Of a stretch of DNA of 64,000 nucleotides, positions 1 through 11,100 are shown one piece after another. Both the position numbers and the translations under genes were made by a program. The stretch is from Ciona intestinalis (Eukaryota > Chordata > Ascidiacea > Phlebobranchia > Cionidae): NCBI RefSeq assembly GCF_000224145.3, contig NW_004190449.2:84695-148694 (forward strand), written 5' to 3'. A model generated the notes under the pieces. It worked only from the letters and a program-made list of their open reading frames with translations. It did not search any database and had not been told where the DNA came from. Numbering within the stretch: the stretch's first letter is position 1; the number at the start of each line of letters is the position of its first letter.

Positions 1-309
1 ATTGTTCTTGAGTTCTGCTTTGCATTCCCAGAGAACAACAATAGCATTAGGAAATTATCAGCTACTTTATTTATATTTTCCTACACTTAAAGTTAACAGT
101 TATGGGAAAGATTAATGGATTGTGTATTGTCTTGCATAAAGGAAGCAATATCAGAATAGTTCGCACGTTAAAACAAATATAAGGGCCTTGTATATTTTGA
201 ACAGCATCAGAGTTTGGCAACTTCTCTGATATTACTTGCAATTGAAATTGCAAGTAGATTAATGTAAGTTACGTAGTTATGTTTTATGCTTTATTTGTTT
301 GTTTTACAG

Positions 310-1222
310 ATGAATAAGACAGCACTTCTGATTTTGCTCCTTGTCGGACTTCTCGTCCTCACAGATACAACCAACGGTGCGTGGTATAGTCGTCGTCGTC
401 GTCGTCGCTGGAACACAGACAGCCAGAAGCAAAATCGTAAGTCAATAAACAAACAAAATAAAAAAGCAAACAACATTTAAGCTATTTATCTATGGCGGGG
501 CAATGATGGTCGCTACGTTGAAGCAATTTCGTTAATTGTGAATTACTTAGAAACAGCAAACAGAGGGAAATAAGTAATAATACATAGAATAAAATTGCAG
601 TAAAATAAGCTGCTTCAATTAATAAATAAAAACAAGTTTTACTTTTCAGTTAAAGATATCGAAGATCATTACGATGCTCTTTTCTTTGATGGTAAATATA
701 AACTATTTTGAAATAACAAAGAAGGAAAACATTTAAATATATCAATGAACAAATGTAACTTACTTGTTCTCGCGTTGCCGAAAAACAACGGTCTTTATAA
801 CATAGGTGTTCTGTTTATACACCTCGTGTCATCCTACGAGTTACCATGTATATTGCTTTATAGGTAATTATTTTTGGGAGATTTTTTTAAAAGAATTGGT
901 TGATATTTTGGACAGGCCATTAGTGACCACTGGGTTCGACCATTTGCCTTTAAGTGTCTTGCCCAAGGACACATACGCCCGTAGTGGTAACAGTGACTAA
1001 CCTTGAACCCATTACCTCTGCTGGGTTAAAGACAGGCGCGCTAACCAACTGTACTACGGCGCCGAACAATACATAGAATAAAATATGTAGAATATGAACT
1101 ATTTCGAAATTTCAAACAATGACAGAGCATATATAGGCTACTTTCACTGAATTATATTTTTACGACGTATGATTGTTTTACCAATATTTCCATTGTTTTC
1201 AGCTGAAGAGAACATTCAATAA
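310..1222 (+). CDS. Small secreted cationic peptide precursor (antimicrobial-peptide-like), 62 aa
   Basis: Exons 310-436, 650-691 and 1203-1222; phases 1 and 1; all introns GT-AG. The product starts with a clear signal peptide (hydrophobic Leu/Val core, residues 5-18, likely cut near NG/A at 23-24). Next comes a short core with six consecutive Arg flanked by Trp and Tyr, encoded by a near-perfect CGT run. The C-terminal third is acidic (Asp/Glu-rich) and ends ENIQ. Signal, cationic core, acidic tail is the usual layout of tunicate antimicrobial peptide precursors; that role is inferred from layout only. The ATG directly follows a pyrimidine-rich acceptor (TTTTACAG), so this exon is probably joined to an upstream leader, either cis-spliced or the trans-spliced leader known in Ciona. 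An in-frame upstream ATG at 286 would lie inside that acceptor tract. Intron 2 holds a reversed SINE. AATAAA lies at 1294. Confidence 0.7.
752..1064 (-). repeat. SINE, reverse orientation, nearly full length
   Basis: Read on the minus strand it begins with a tRNA-like head (GTAGTACAGTTGGTTAGCG type, with a following B-box-like GGTTCAAGG), then the family's CAAGACAC middle block, then the tail. It fills intron 2 of the small peptide gene. Confidence 0.75.
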
Positions 1223-1293
1223 GCAGAAGATGTCCGCCTTTGGTTGAATTATTGATAAATGTCACTAACATTCACGATTTAATATCAATCAGA

Positions 1294-1299
1294 AATAAA
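1294..1299 (+). terminator. Poly(A) signal of the small peptide gene
   Basis: AATAAA 72 bases after the TAA stop at 1220-1222, in AT-rich sequence. Position fits a short 3' UTR. Confidence 0.5.
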
Positions 1300-1516
1300 T
1301 TCAACCATGGCATTATGTGTTTGTTTATAATTTAAAAATAAATATTCAACATTTTAGTGATGAAATGTAAACACGCATTCGACAACATTTGGAATATTAA
1401 ACATATAATGATCATAATTGACTTGAAATGCAAACAAATTTAACATCAGCACGTCTTTAAAGACGCAAAGATAACCACACGTGATGAAATGCTTATTAAA
1501 AAAAGTAAATGATTTA

Positions 1517-1671
1517 TTGTGGAGTGTCTCAGTACATTATTATGTAATTACATTATTATGTAATTGTGGAGTAAGTACATTATTATGTAATTGTGGAGTG
1601 TCTCAGTACATTATTATGTAAGTGTCTCAGTACATTATTATGTAATTGTCTCAGTACATTATTATGTAATT
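1517..1671. repeat. Local tandem repeat with core TACATTATTATGTAAT
   Basis: The core occurs six times with spacers of 0 to about 15 bases that themselves repeat (GTGTCTCAG, TGTGGAG). Irregular spacing suggests stepwise slippage of a 24-31 base unit. The core is nearly self-complementary. Confidence 0.8.
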
Positions 1672-2352
1672 TGGTCGTTCAAAACGCAATTAGTGTACCG
1701 AGTCCTTAGTTATAATTAATAATATTTACCTACTGTGCGACTTTGTCTGCCACAAGGTTTTTATGCATTATAATTGTTCGTTAGAATTATGTAACCTTAA
1801 AGGATAAAATGTATTGATCCGTTCAGTTACAGCATTGGATTTGCCTAAATCCCATATTTGCTAATATGTACCAAAGGATTCTTCACTATTTTTTTGTCTC
1901 GGCATGCGCAGAAGCGCCCGGTACAAATATATTAATCGGAACGAATATATCACGACACCGAAGCTACGTTTGTATAGTTCCGTAAATATTTATTACAAAA
2001 TGGGACAAGAAACGAGAATATAAACAAGTTCCATATTACCCCAACCCCTATATATATGATGTGATTTAAGTTGGACGATTGAAGGGTTCGAAAATAGTAT
2101 ATTCAGAAACTAATAACGCAATTAATAAGTGAACAAGTAATTTATTTACACTCGCGTGACGCGACCGCTTCAATTTTGACAAAAGTTTTTTGTTAAAGCT
2201 CTGCTTTTTTAGTTTATACATTTACTGTAAACCTGTACATTAGAAGAGACGACTTGTCAAGAGATACGTTAATATATTTGTGAAGTTTTATTGAAATACA
2301 AATACTTGTACTAACACGCTTGTTGTGCTAATTATTTAACTTGTCCAATTCC

Positions 2353-2424
2353 AAATGTTTTACTACCAAATAGAACAATAAAAAGAAGAATGAAAAAGTG
2401 TCCCATCTTGCCTCACCCTACTAT
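2353..2424 (-). mobile_element. MITE fragment, reverse
   Basis: Only the end with the TACTACCAAA block and the GTGTCCCATCTTG terminal inverted repeat remains; the other half is missing. Confidence 0.7.
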
Positions 2425-2779
2425 AAATCAACATTGTATCTTATAGAAAGCAACCTATTACAAAATTAAAACATCTGTATTGGGTCAAAAATATAAACTT
2501 TCATGCAATATAAATTACACGCATTGTCGTTGTATAAGTAATTTACGTAAAAGCAAAAGAAATAAAAACAACGCTCGTTTAACATTACAAAAGGAAAACA
2601 GTTTGTACAAATAAATCATATGGAATTCTGATTACAAAATATATGTATATATAATTTTTCATCTTGGATTTGTCATTACTAAATTATTTTATCTCGTCAA
2701 ATATCGTAACGAATAAACTAATTAAAACAACAGAATAAGGCAATTAACAATACAACAACAGTGGTTAAAACAAGCTATA

Positions 2780-2964
2780 TAGCAGGGTGGGGTAAGATGA
2801 AACACCTTTTCGGTCTACTTTTTCGTTCCATTTGGTTGTAAACAAGGAATTATAAAACCATATCGTTGCAACTCCCATAGATTGTTGTAATTTGTTTAAA
2901 ACACGCCCAGGATATTTGAATAGTATATATGTGCTAAAGGTGTTCCATCCTACCCCACCGTACT
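2780..2964 (+). mobile_element. MITE, forward, complete
   Basis: Begins AGCAGGGTGGGGTAAGATG and ends with the inverted copy CATCCTACCCCACC. The internal block with AAACACGCCCAGGATATTTG is present. Confidence 0.85.
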
Positions 2965-3121
2965 GTACATAAAATTGCTAATTGAGAACAGTGTTCAGAT
3001 AAAAGTTAAAAAGCATGGCTGTTAAAACTAAAAAAAAAACAGTGAGTAGTAATTATTTAACAGAACTGGCTATACAACCACGGCCTATTATAGAGTTATC
3101 TCTAGTAGCCCGTGATACAAC

Positions 3122-4634
3122 TTACTCCACAAGGGCAGCGACAACTTCCAAAACACTACGAATGCATTTCATCATTGCAACGAAGCAAGCTAGTATACTG
3201 CAACATATTGCAACCGCCTTGTCAGAATCACACTCATCTATAAGAAAGTAATTGGTTACTATCGGTCTACAATTCGCGTTAGAAATCTATTGAGTATTCA
3301 TATTTGCATCTTTAATGGTACCGATGCATTGACAAAGTAATTAGTGCACTTGCCTATATTCCACAGTTTTAAAAAACATTCCTTACAATTATTTATACCC
3401 ACAAAACTACATACATAAGCGGGGAGGAGGTGTATGATACAAAATACTCGTGTTATATTGACTGTCGTTACACCGCCACACGAGGATAAATAAGTTACAT
3501 CTATTTATTCATTTATCCATTTAATAATTATTCATTTATTCAATCATCATTGGTTATTTTCCTTGTGATAAAGGGCACTAATATATCAAAACAAAGTAAA
3601 TGTGTGTAAGTTAGATACCTTCTTCGCTTGGGCTCGGGGCGGAATGTGTATAAGCTTCTGGTACAGGTGCAACTATTGTAACGTATTTGGTAACTTAAAA
3701 CCAAGTTATAAACGTTTACACAATTTGACAAATTTTGTTTTATCCTACCACTTGGTAGTAAACAAAGAATATTCATAGAACTATTTAACCATATCTTCAC
3801 GACTCTAAAATAGTGTTGTTAGTTTTTAAAATACGGCTAGGTAATATAGGATATTATGTGCTAAAGTATCCTATCCATAATCCCACAATAGTAAATTCGA
3901 TTCCGTACCGGTTTGTGATCATATACCGTTCTAAAATCTATAGACCTCACGGTAGCCATTTTAAAACATACGAATCGTTTGTTGTATATCTATATACCTC
4001 GTGTTGGTCGCCAGCCGATTGGTTCTTTGTTAGGACCAGGATATGCTGCTGGTTGAACAGAACCTATAGTGCAAACTATCATTTAGTTTAGTATATTACC
4101 ATTTAAATTTTATTTTATTTTACGCGATTTTATAACATATAGTCGGGAAACGTCAGGGGGCGTTGCGCATTGGTTTTTGCGCCTGCCTCTAACCCAGCAG
4201 AGGTTACCGATACTAGGTTCGATGCTGCTACATATCATGGTGGCTGTATTTGCCCTTGGGCAAGACACCCAATGGCAATTGCTCCAACCCACTGGTTACT
4301 TATGGGTTGTCTAAATTTTCAGCAACACATTACAAAAATAAAAAATCTAATAGCAATATATCACCTATGCACAAAGTTACATAATTGGTACCTCGCAAGC
4401 CAGCACTAGGTGTATGGAACAGAACACCCGTGTTAAACGACTGTCGCTGGACCGACACGCGAAGATAAATAAATTACGTTCATATTCAATAATTCGAGCC
4501 ATACCTGTACCATCCTCGTACTGATATATTCTTTCTACTCCAGGCAGATAACTTGATCCATCAGCTGCTGGTGTTCTGACTTTGGCTGCAGATTCTTGGA
4601 TATTATTTGCTGGTGTTGAATGCACATTATTCAT
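3122..4634 (-). CDS. Small two-exon protein with Cys-rich hydrophobic C-terminus, 81 aa, unknown function
   Basis: Exon 1 complement 4505-4634, exon 2 complement 3122-3237, joined in phase 1 (donor G|GTATGG, acceptor TTATAG). The N-terminal half is polar and looks disordered. Exon 2 encodes D-E-C-D-S-D-K-A followed by a hydrophobic, Cys-containing helix (ICCSILAC, later KCIRSV) that could associate with a membrane. There is no signal peptide. The gene has the same exon count, orientation, phase and a related exon-2 start (D-x-D-K-A, then CCS and a later C) as the neighbour at 5863-6236, so the two are probably old tandem duplicates. The intron contains a full SINE and a MITE. I do not recognise the family. 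The plus-strand ORF across exon 2 is an antisense shadow. Confidence 0.6.
3400..3516 (+). repeat. SINE tail fragment
   Basis: Has the GAGGTGTATGATACAAAATA and GACTGTCGTTACACCGCCAC blocks and a (TTCATTTAT)n end; the tRNA-like head is missing. Confidence 0.7.
3731..3892 (+). mobile_element. MITE, forward, left end eroded
   Basis: The internal CTTGGTAGTAAACAAAGAA block and the right half are recognisable; the left GGGGTAAGATG end is lost. In the intron of the minus-strand gene at 3122-4634. Confidence 0.7.
4158..4493 (+). repeat. SINE, forward, nearly full length
   Basis: tRNA-like head with CTAACCCAGCAGAGGTTACC, middle block GGGCAAGACACCCAATGGCA, then the tail with CGACTGTCGCTGG. It ends about 10 bases from the exon 1 donor (minus strand) of the gene at 3122-4634. 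Confidence 0.8.
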
Positions 4635-5862
4635 GTTTCACTAATTAAAGTTCGCTTTGAAAAATGCTTTGCAAAAATAAACAAATAATAATTTTGTTTA
4701 TATATTGGGCGTAACGCTTAATATTATAAGTAGTGGTTTTTATCGGAAAATGTAGCCTGTCAAAATGTTCTTGATAAACTACTACATGCTGTAATGTAAC
4801 CTCCAGTTGCCAAGTAACTTTGGATTTAACCTTTTAATATTTTTACAGTCCCCGTAAATAAATGGCCGTGGTGTGACCTCTTTGCTTTACCAACAGCAAA
4901 ATAAACACTTGAATAAAAACAATTTTCATTTGGGTTTGCTAAACGTGAGGTATCAGCATACTTGTGTTTTTTGTAGTATAAAATACAAGCGACGATTTAA
5001 TTAACAATTCATGGCTGGTGTTACAGTCTAAATAAAATTCTGCTAAATAAAATTTAAAATAACACGGCTTCATGTACCTTATTAAACGTAACACCATATG
5101 GAATTCCAATTATAACAATAGAAATCGGGCATGTTACTAATAAAGTCTTATACATATTATATTTTACAATTATTACAATTTGTTTTGACATAAATATAGA
5201 TGTTCCAAGGTTGCAAAAAATAATAAAAGTCGTTGAAGCAATTTTTATTAACTCTTGTTCAAGGATATATATGAGTATCAAACCGAAAGTAGAGCTTTAT
5301 ATTCAGGCTAATTCACAAGGAAAAACATTTACAAACACAACACGAAGAAATGTGGGGGCTTCTAAATTGACAAATCCAAGATGAATTGAACACGAATTAA
5401 TAGATGCTGCTGTTTTTAAGCAATGCATTTTTCATTATGTTATGTGGGTACGCACTCAAGCGAGAAGCACCCGTGACGTCACTTATTAGCGTGATGCTGG
5501 TGCTGAACGGAAAATTGGCATCGTTGGATTTATCTCAGAGGAGAACATTTGTAGGGCAATTACAAAGATGCCCACAGTTTTAATTGATTGTACTTTTTTG
5601 TGTTACATTTGTGACATGTATAACTTAAAATAAATATAGTAGTTTGGGGTAAGATGGGACACCCTTTGATTACATTTTCTTGTCCAGTTTGGTAGTAAAC
5701 AAATAACACCTAAAGAATTATAAAACCTTGTATTTATGATTTCCAGAGAGCGTTGTTTTTGTTTACACTATCAGGATATTTGGATATTATTTACTAAAGG
5801 TTTCTCATCTTACCCCACACTACTGCTGTATATAGGCTACCAATAGATAAGCGTGGAGTGTT
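4635..5862. other. Intergenic region between the two small minus-strand genes
   Basis: AT-rich; nothing recognised except the MITE at 5636-5825. The promoter of the gene starting at 4634 must lie just above it, but no clear TATA box was seen. Confidence 0.4.
5636..5825 (+). mobile_element. MITE, forward, complete
   Basis: Left end TAGTTTGGGGTAAGATGGGA, right end CATCTTACCCCACACTACTG. Confidence 0.85.
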
Positions 5863-6236
5863 TTACTTTTGCAGATCCTCGGCCATGGTGTTCGCTTTAC
5901 CAATGCAACTAAACATCTTTGAACAACATCCTAAAACCTTTCCAGATCTTTCGATTGCTTTGTCAATGTCCATACCTAGATCAAATAATTAAGTTTTCTC
6001 ATTAATTGATATCTTATAGTATTATATATATATCGGAACTCATTTATCTCAGCTATATATAGGGCAAACATTATAGTAACCATATATGGTTTAAACCAAT
6101 TCCGACATTCATTCCTACCTTTTTCTGGTTGAGTAGTTATTACTCGCTGCTCACAAGTTGGACAGATTTCTATTATTTGTTCGCACGTTGGGCATTTCTC
6201 ACCACATGCTGGCTTGCTTTCTTCTATCTCTTCCAT
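5863..6236 (-). CDS. Small two-exon Cys-rich protein with CPTCEQ repeats, 76 aa, unknown function
   Basis: Exon 1 complement 6119-6236, exon 2 complement 5863-5975, joined in phase 1 (donor AAAG|GTAGG, acceptor GATCTAG). The N-terminal part has CGEKCPTCEQ then ICPTCEQ, i.e. closely spaced CxxC pairs that could hold zinc; the CPTCEQ block is repeated. Exon 2 encodes MDIDKAIERSG, then GCCSKMFSC, and ends LQK. There is no signal peptide. The exon-2 layout (DIDKA, then CCS and a later Cys) parallels the gene at 3122-4634. This match is short, so shared ancestry is likely but not proven. Function unknown; a metal-binding or redox role is only a guess. Confidence 0.6.
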
Positions 6237-6320
6237 TTAGTTTTATGCACAATTTGATATAAGGATTCAAAACTATAAAATCGTTTGTATATCTGTCAAG
6301 AAAAAAAATTATTTAATCGT

Positions 6321-6588
6321 TTGGCGCTGCTGTGGAACAGTGGTTGGCGAGCCTGCTGGATGCATCCCATTGGTTACAGGTGCGAGGCTCGAAGCTGGTA
6401 TACGAATGTGGGCGTATATACTGCCTCACATAACGGCGATTCCAAAATCTAGTGTTCCTTACGGGTTGCTGTCTTAGTTTTCAGCCATAAATAAAAAAAT
6501 AAAGTATTATCGCCAACAAAGTCGAAAACGTGGTAACTTATTTGAAATAAAGCACCGGAGTCCTAACGACTGTAGATTTCCCCCCAAG
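6321..6588 (+). repeat. SINE, forward, diverged
   Basis: Head with GTGGTTGGCGAGCCTG and GTGCGAGGCTCGAAGCTGG, tail with CTAACGACTGTAG. The middle is degraded. Confidence 0.65.
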
Positions 6589-8137
6589 TTTCATACATGA
6601 CAATAAGCTGCGTTTAGAGAAACAATCGCCTTCAGCATATAGATAGCACTGGTTTGTTTACTTACCTGTTATTTCCAATAGGAAACGTAATGAGTAATAC
6701 ATGTGTAATCAACCTTTCTGTACAATATAAATAATAAACAATTAAATGAGTGTATACACTTTATATGCATATAGTTTACATTTATACCTAATATAAAGTG
6801 ATTGTGGAACACTGCTGGGAATTATTTGGTCTAACGTATCTTCTCATTAAACGGCTCATCTAGAAATTTAATACTCTTAAGTTACTATGGTGTAAAATAA
6901 GTCCTAGTATAATTTCTCGTTCATCCGGTAACTAAATGCAGGCGTGTTTTTTTGTACGCTGGGTTCTAAGGGGAAATAACATAATATGTTTATATATTGT
7001 ATATAGCGTGGATCTAACTGTTTATATGGTTCATAACACTAATTCTATGATGAATAACGTAGGGAAAGTGAAACACACAAAACAGTTTGAAAAGTTTTAC
7101 CTCGGCATATTCGCATATTAGGGTGGGGTAAGATGGGACACCTTTTCATTTTATTTTTGCGTATCGGTAAGTAGTAAACAAAGAGCATTCAAACAATTTT
7201 AAAAGCGTATGCTTACGATCCCAATCATCTGTTGATAATTGTTTAAAGCACGATCAGGATGTTCGGATACTATGTGGTAAAGATGTCCTATCTTACCCCA
7301 GAACACTATTTATTGTATTTGCAGTAATAATTTGGTGTTTTGGTATAACAGGCCGAATTTAATCAAGCCTTACAAGATCGCCTGTGTGTCTGTATATAAG
7401 CTTGAAGCAAGTGCTGCCCACGCCTAATATTCCTTGGGCAGCACGGGAAGTCAACTGCGTCCGGCGGTTTATGTGTCTCTCGTTGATTAATGTCTAGCAG
7501 AGTAGTGAATATACGCGTGGAAGCGAATTGGGTCGTTTTGGAAGAACGGTTGTTGTATGGAATGAAACTGTTGTTTGAATGTGAGGTATTTCAGCGATGC
7601 AGAATCGTAACAACGCATTTTATTTCACTACCGTCTTATAGATGATCGTATTGTTTGGAAGCCAGCAAATCTTAGTGTTTACGTTTATTTCAGGCTTTGC
7701 GGATTAGCGTCAAAGTAAAATTAAAATAAAACCACTGTTTATAAACACATCGGTATACAACACATTAAACTTGTATGAGGGGTAAACAATACTCAAGGTA
7801 TTTGCATTTTAACAGGGCAATGAATTGGTATAAATCATCGATTTTTAGCAATTGTTAAATCATCTAACTTTAAAGTAGCATTGCGTCGTCACGCTATTTG
7901 GTTTTTGTGGCTGTGAGGAGTTTAGTTGAGAAATAGTTTGGACCTTCGGGTGTCGGGTGTGAGTGCTATAGAAAATACGACGGCTGCTTCCTGAATTGCA
8001 ATAGACAATGATTTGACCGATTGTTATTCAAATGAAAGATTTATGATTTCCTTCGTTACTGCTTTAAGTCGAAGCTATAAAGATATTTATTTCATTCTTG
8101 AGCCAAGTTATCTTCATGTTGCGGCTGAAACGTAATC
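6589..8137. other. Intergenic region and presumed promoter of the first TSP1-VioB-like gene
   Basis: Contains the MITE at 7118-7308. A TATATAAG at 7393-7400 is a possible core promoter, but it lies about 740 bases before the ATG, so an upstream non-coding exon would be needed. No coding signal otherwise. Confidence 0.35.
7118..7308 (+). mobile_element. MITE, forward, complete
   Basis: Left end TTAGGGTGGGGTAAGATGGG; right end CTATCTTACCCCAGAACACT. Confidence 0.85.
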
Positions 8138-11100
8138 ATGAAAGTTGGGCTTTGGTTTCTTACTCTTGCTGCAGATTTCATTATTCGAGAGTCGCAAGCA
8201 GGTAAACAGTTTGTAAACCGCTTCAGTGTATAGTTGTTAGTGGTGTATAGTAGGGTGGGGGAAGATGGGGCACTTTTAGAACATATAACGTCTAAATATC
8301 CTGACCGTGTTTCAAACAAGTAACAACGGTCTGTGGAGGTCGTAAGGATACGGTTTTATAATTTTTTGAATTTTCTATGTTTGCCAATTTAAACAAGAAA
8401 ATAGAATTATAAAACCGTGACGTCACGACTCCCATAGACTGTCGTTAGTTGTTTAAAACACGACAAGGATATTTGGACATTATGTGTTAAAGGTGTTCCA
8501 TATCCCCCACCCTAACTATACTAGTTTTATAATGTATCTGATGCAGTTCCCAGCTCAACAGAAGAGGGATCGTGGTCGAAATGCAGCGTAACATGCGGCG
8601 AGGGATATCAGACCAAACAACAAACGTTGAACAAATTTACATTCGGTGAAATCAAAAATCAGACAATTCGCAGATCTTGTAATTTGCAAGTTTGTCCATG
8701 TAAGTCAAAGTTGAATGTACCACCATAAATATATGCGGGAGATGTTTAATTTAGTAAAAATTTAAATCGAACAGCATACTTGGGATGGCCTCGGATTCAT
8801 TTCTACGGAACTTTTGTGGCGAACTGTCCAACGACAAACAACTTCCGATGCTTTTTCAACAACGATAAGTTTTGTCCGGTTTGCAACACGTTCCGCTTGA
8901 CCACGGCGACCGAAGTAAAATTCCACCAGGTAAGATGTATATAAATGTATATACATATATATGCAGTACCTAAAGTTCACCTCACATCAACGCCAGAGCA
9001 AAATGACTTCATATCTTTGCCGTGCACCGTTTTTGATGCAGTGCGCAACAATACAAACGCTTTTTTACCGTAGATTCGTATGAAGCATATAGATACGAAC
9101 TTCTTCTTGCTTGCCCCGGCAATTACTTACATATGCGCAACCTAATTTTATTTTTAATTTTCCACTTTTAGCCCCGTGGTTGTCTTGCAGGTGTATAGTA
9201 GGATGGGTAAGGTTTACGTTAAAAATGTCCTTTATCGCCCGTTTGATAGTAATCAGAGAATAATAACAGAATTAAATACCCGTATCCTCCCAACTCTAAA
9301 AGAGCGTTGTTAGATGTTAAAAACGATCACACTATATTGGATATTATGTATGGGATATTATGACGATATACATCTTACCCCAGCCTATATTACACCCCCA
9401 TAATTATTTCAATTGCCTTAAAAATTCACCAGGCAGGTCCTACAGTACATCGCTACGGGTTCCAGAGAGGTTCGGCAGATCCAATGGGAAACGGTCATTT
9501 TTATTTTGATGGAGCTAAAGTGACATCCGCTTGTTGGAAACCCGGGCAAGCTTGCCTCACAAAAGATCCAATTGTTGGGAGAAAAGTAACAGGTGCTTCT
9601 ATTTTACCCAGCATATGTTTTCTGCAATACGAATACGAATTAATAAGCAAGCATAACTTATCCTCGCCTAACTGGGCAACCGGCAACGATAATCGTTATA
9701 ACAAAGTGACTTTTAAGTGTTTCGTACACACGCTTACGAGTTATTATATATGTAACGTCGTGTGTCAATTTTTTATTATTATTTTAATATATGACTGGCA
9801 AACTTACAGACAGCACATATAACGGACCATTTGTAGCAGCATCAAGCCTTGAACTCCGGCCTGTGCCACGTGCAATTGTCCAAGGCATGAAGTGATGTAA
9901 ACGAAGCAAAACACATGTGTTATAAAGACTGCTATTTCCCCGTCCCTTTAGATTTACATTGATTTTTTAACTTGTTTTTTTTTCATTACAGATAAAAACA
10001 CTGGTCGTATGGTAGATTTAGATCCAGATTGGCAACTTGCTTCCGAGGTAATTGGATATCGAATTCATATTCCTGGTGTTTTCACAGCTTTAATGGAATC
10101 GTCGTCATTCACTCAGATGACATCTAGAGTGATCGGGTATCTAAAATAAGTTCACAATAATAGCAATAATGTAGAAAACTTTTCACGTGTACTGCAAGTC
10201 ACTATTATAAAATTAATATATGTTATTTCTTACTCATCATAATCCAATCTTTGGATCAATCCCCGACTCGTATCTTCAGGCACTTTTTTACTTACATAGT
10301 AATTTTGTTATAATTAAATAACTTAGTGTGAGTTCACCGTATGTTTGGTTCAGCCACCACGCTTTTCAACTGACATCGTTTCCCCATTTTTTTTCTATAG
10401 CCTGTTTTAACAACTGTTGTTTTGCTGTTGATTCCCTTCTCTTATTCGTTCTTTAAACAACATCAGCGTCGCTATCGTTTTCGAAGAGATAAATAAAAGA
10501 ATGTTATTATAAAATACTTTACCATACAGGCAAAGTGATGGAGCGTTATCAGCTATTGTTAAAAGTAAACTGACCGACATTAACTGGATTGATTCTTTCT
10601 ACAAATCAAAGTTTGAAGATTCATCTCGCCTTTCAATCATCTTCGTCATGGACCTTTTGTAAGTTAGTTGAGTAAACATATTAAAGGTTGGGGGAAGACG
10701 TGAGACATTGGGGGTCATAAGGATACGGTTTTATAATTCTTTGATTGTTTTTTGTTTACAAAATAAGACAAGGAAAAAAAAGGTGTCCCATCTTCCCCCA
10801 CCCTACTATATATAGGTAGTTTCAGCTTTCCAATTACATTCCAGTACACGGCGAGGACAAACAGGTAGGCTTACTGGAACAATAGGAATGACGTCACCAG
10901 ATGACCCGAAGTCCGTGCACGCAGGAAGATCAATGCATCCGCTCAACTTAATGTTGAGGCCAAACTATGAGATAGGATTTTATTTTGATGAAGCGCAAGA
11001 CGTAAGTAGTTGGTAAAACCTAAGTATACTGGCTTCGATGCTCGGTACTAATAAGATAGACGTATATTCTTGCCGGTAGCTTTATGCTGCTACTTATGGG

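Larger units (their letters stand above)
1300..3121. other. Intergenic region
   Basis: AT-rich, no supported gene. It contains the tandem repeat at 1517-1671 and MITE pieces at 2353-2424 and 2780-2964. The remaining sequence shows nothing I can name. Confidence 0.5.

Noticed and set aside
3015-3251. Plus-strand ORF of 78 aa starting MAVKTKKK
   Set aside because: It is antisense to the better supported exon 2 of the minus-strand gene at 3122-4634 and shows no domain.
4158-4230. tRNA genes at the heads of SINE copies
   Set aside because: The A- and B-box-like parts are embedded in a repeated element with a common tail, and the cloverleaf stems are degraded; they are SINE promoters.
7641-7692. 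Alternative signal-peptide exon for paralog 1 (ATG at 7641)
   Set aside because: Would need a non-standard GC donor; the exon at 8138-8201 has a GT donor, correct phase and a better signal peptide.
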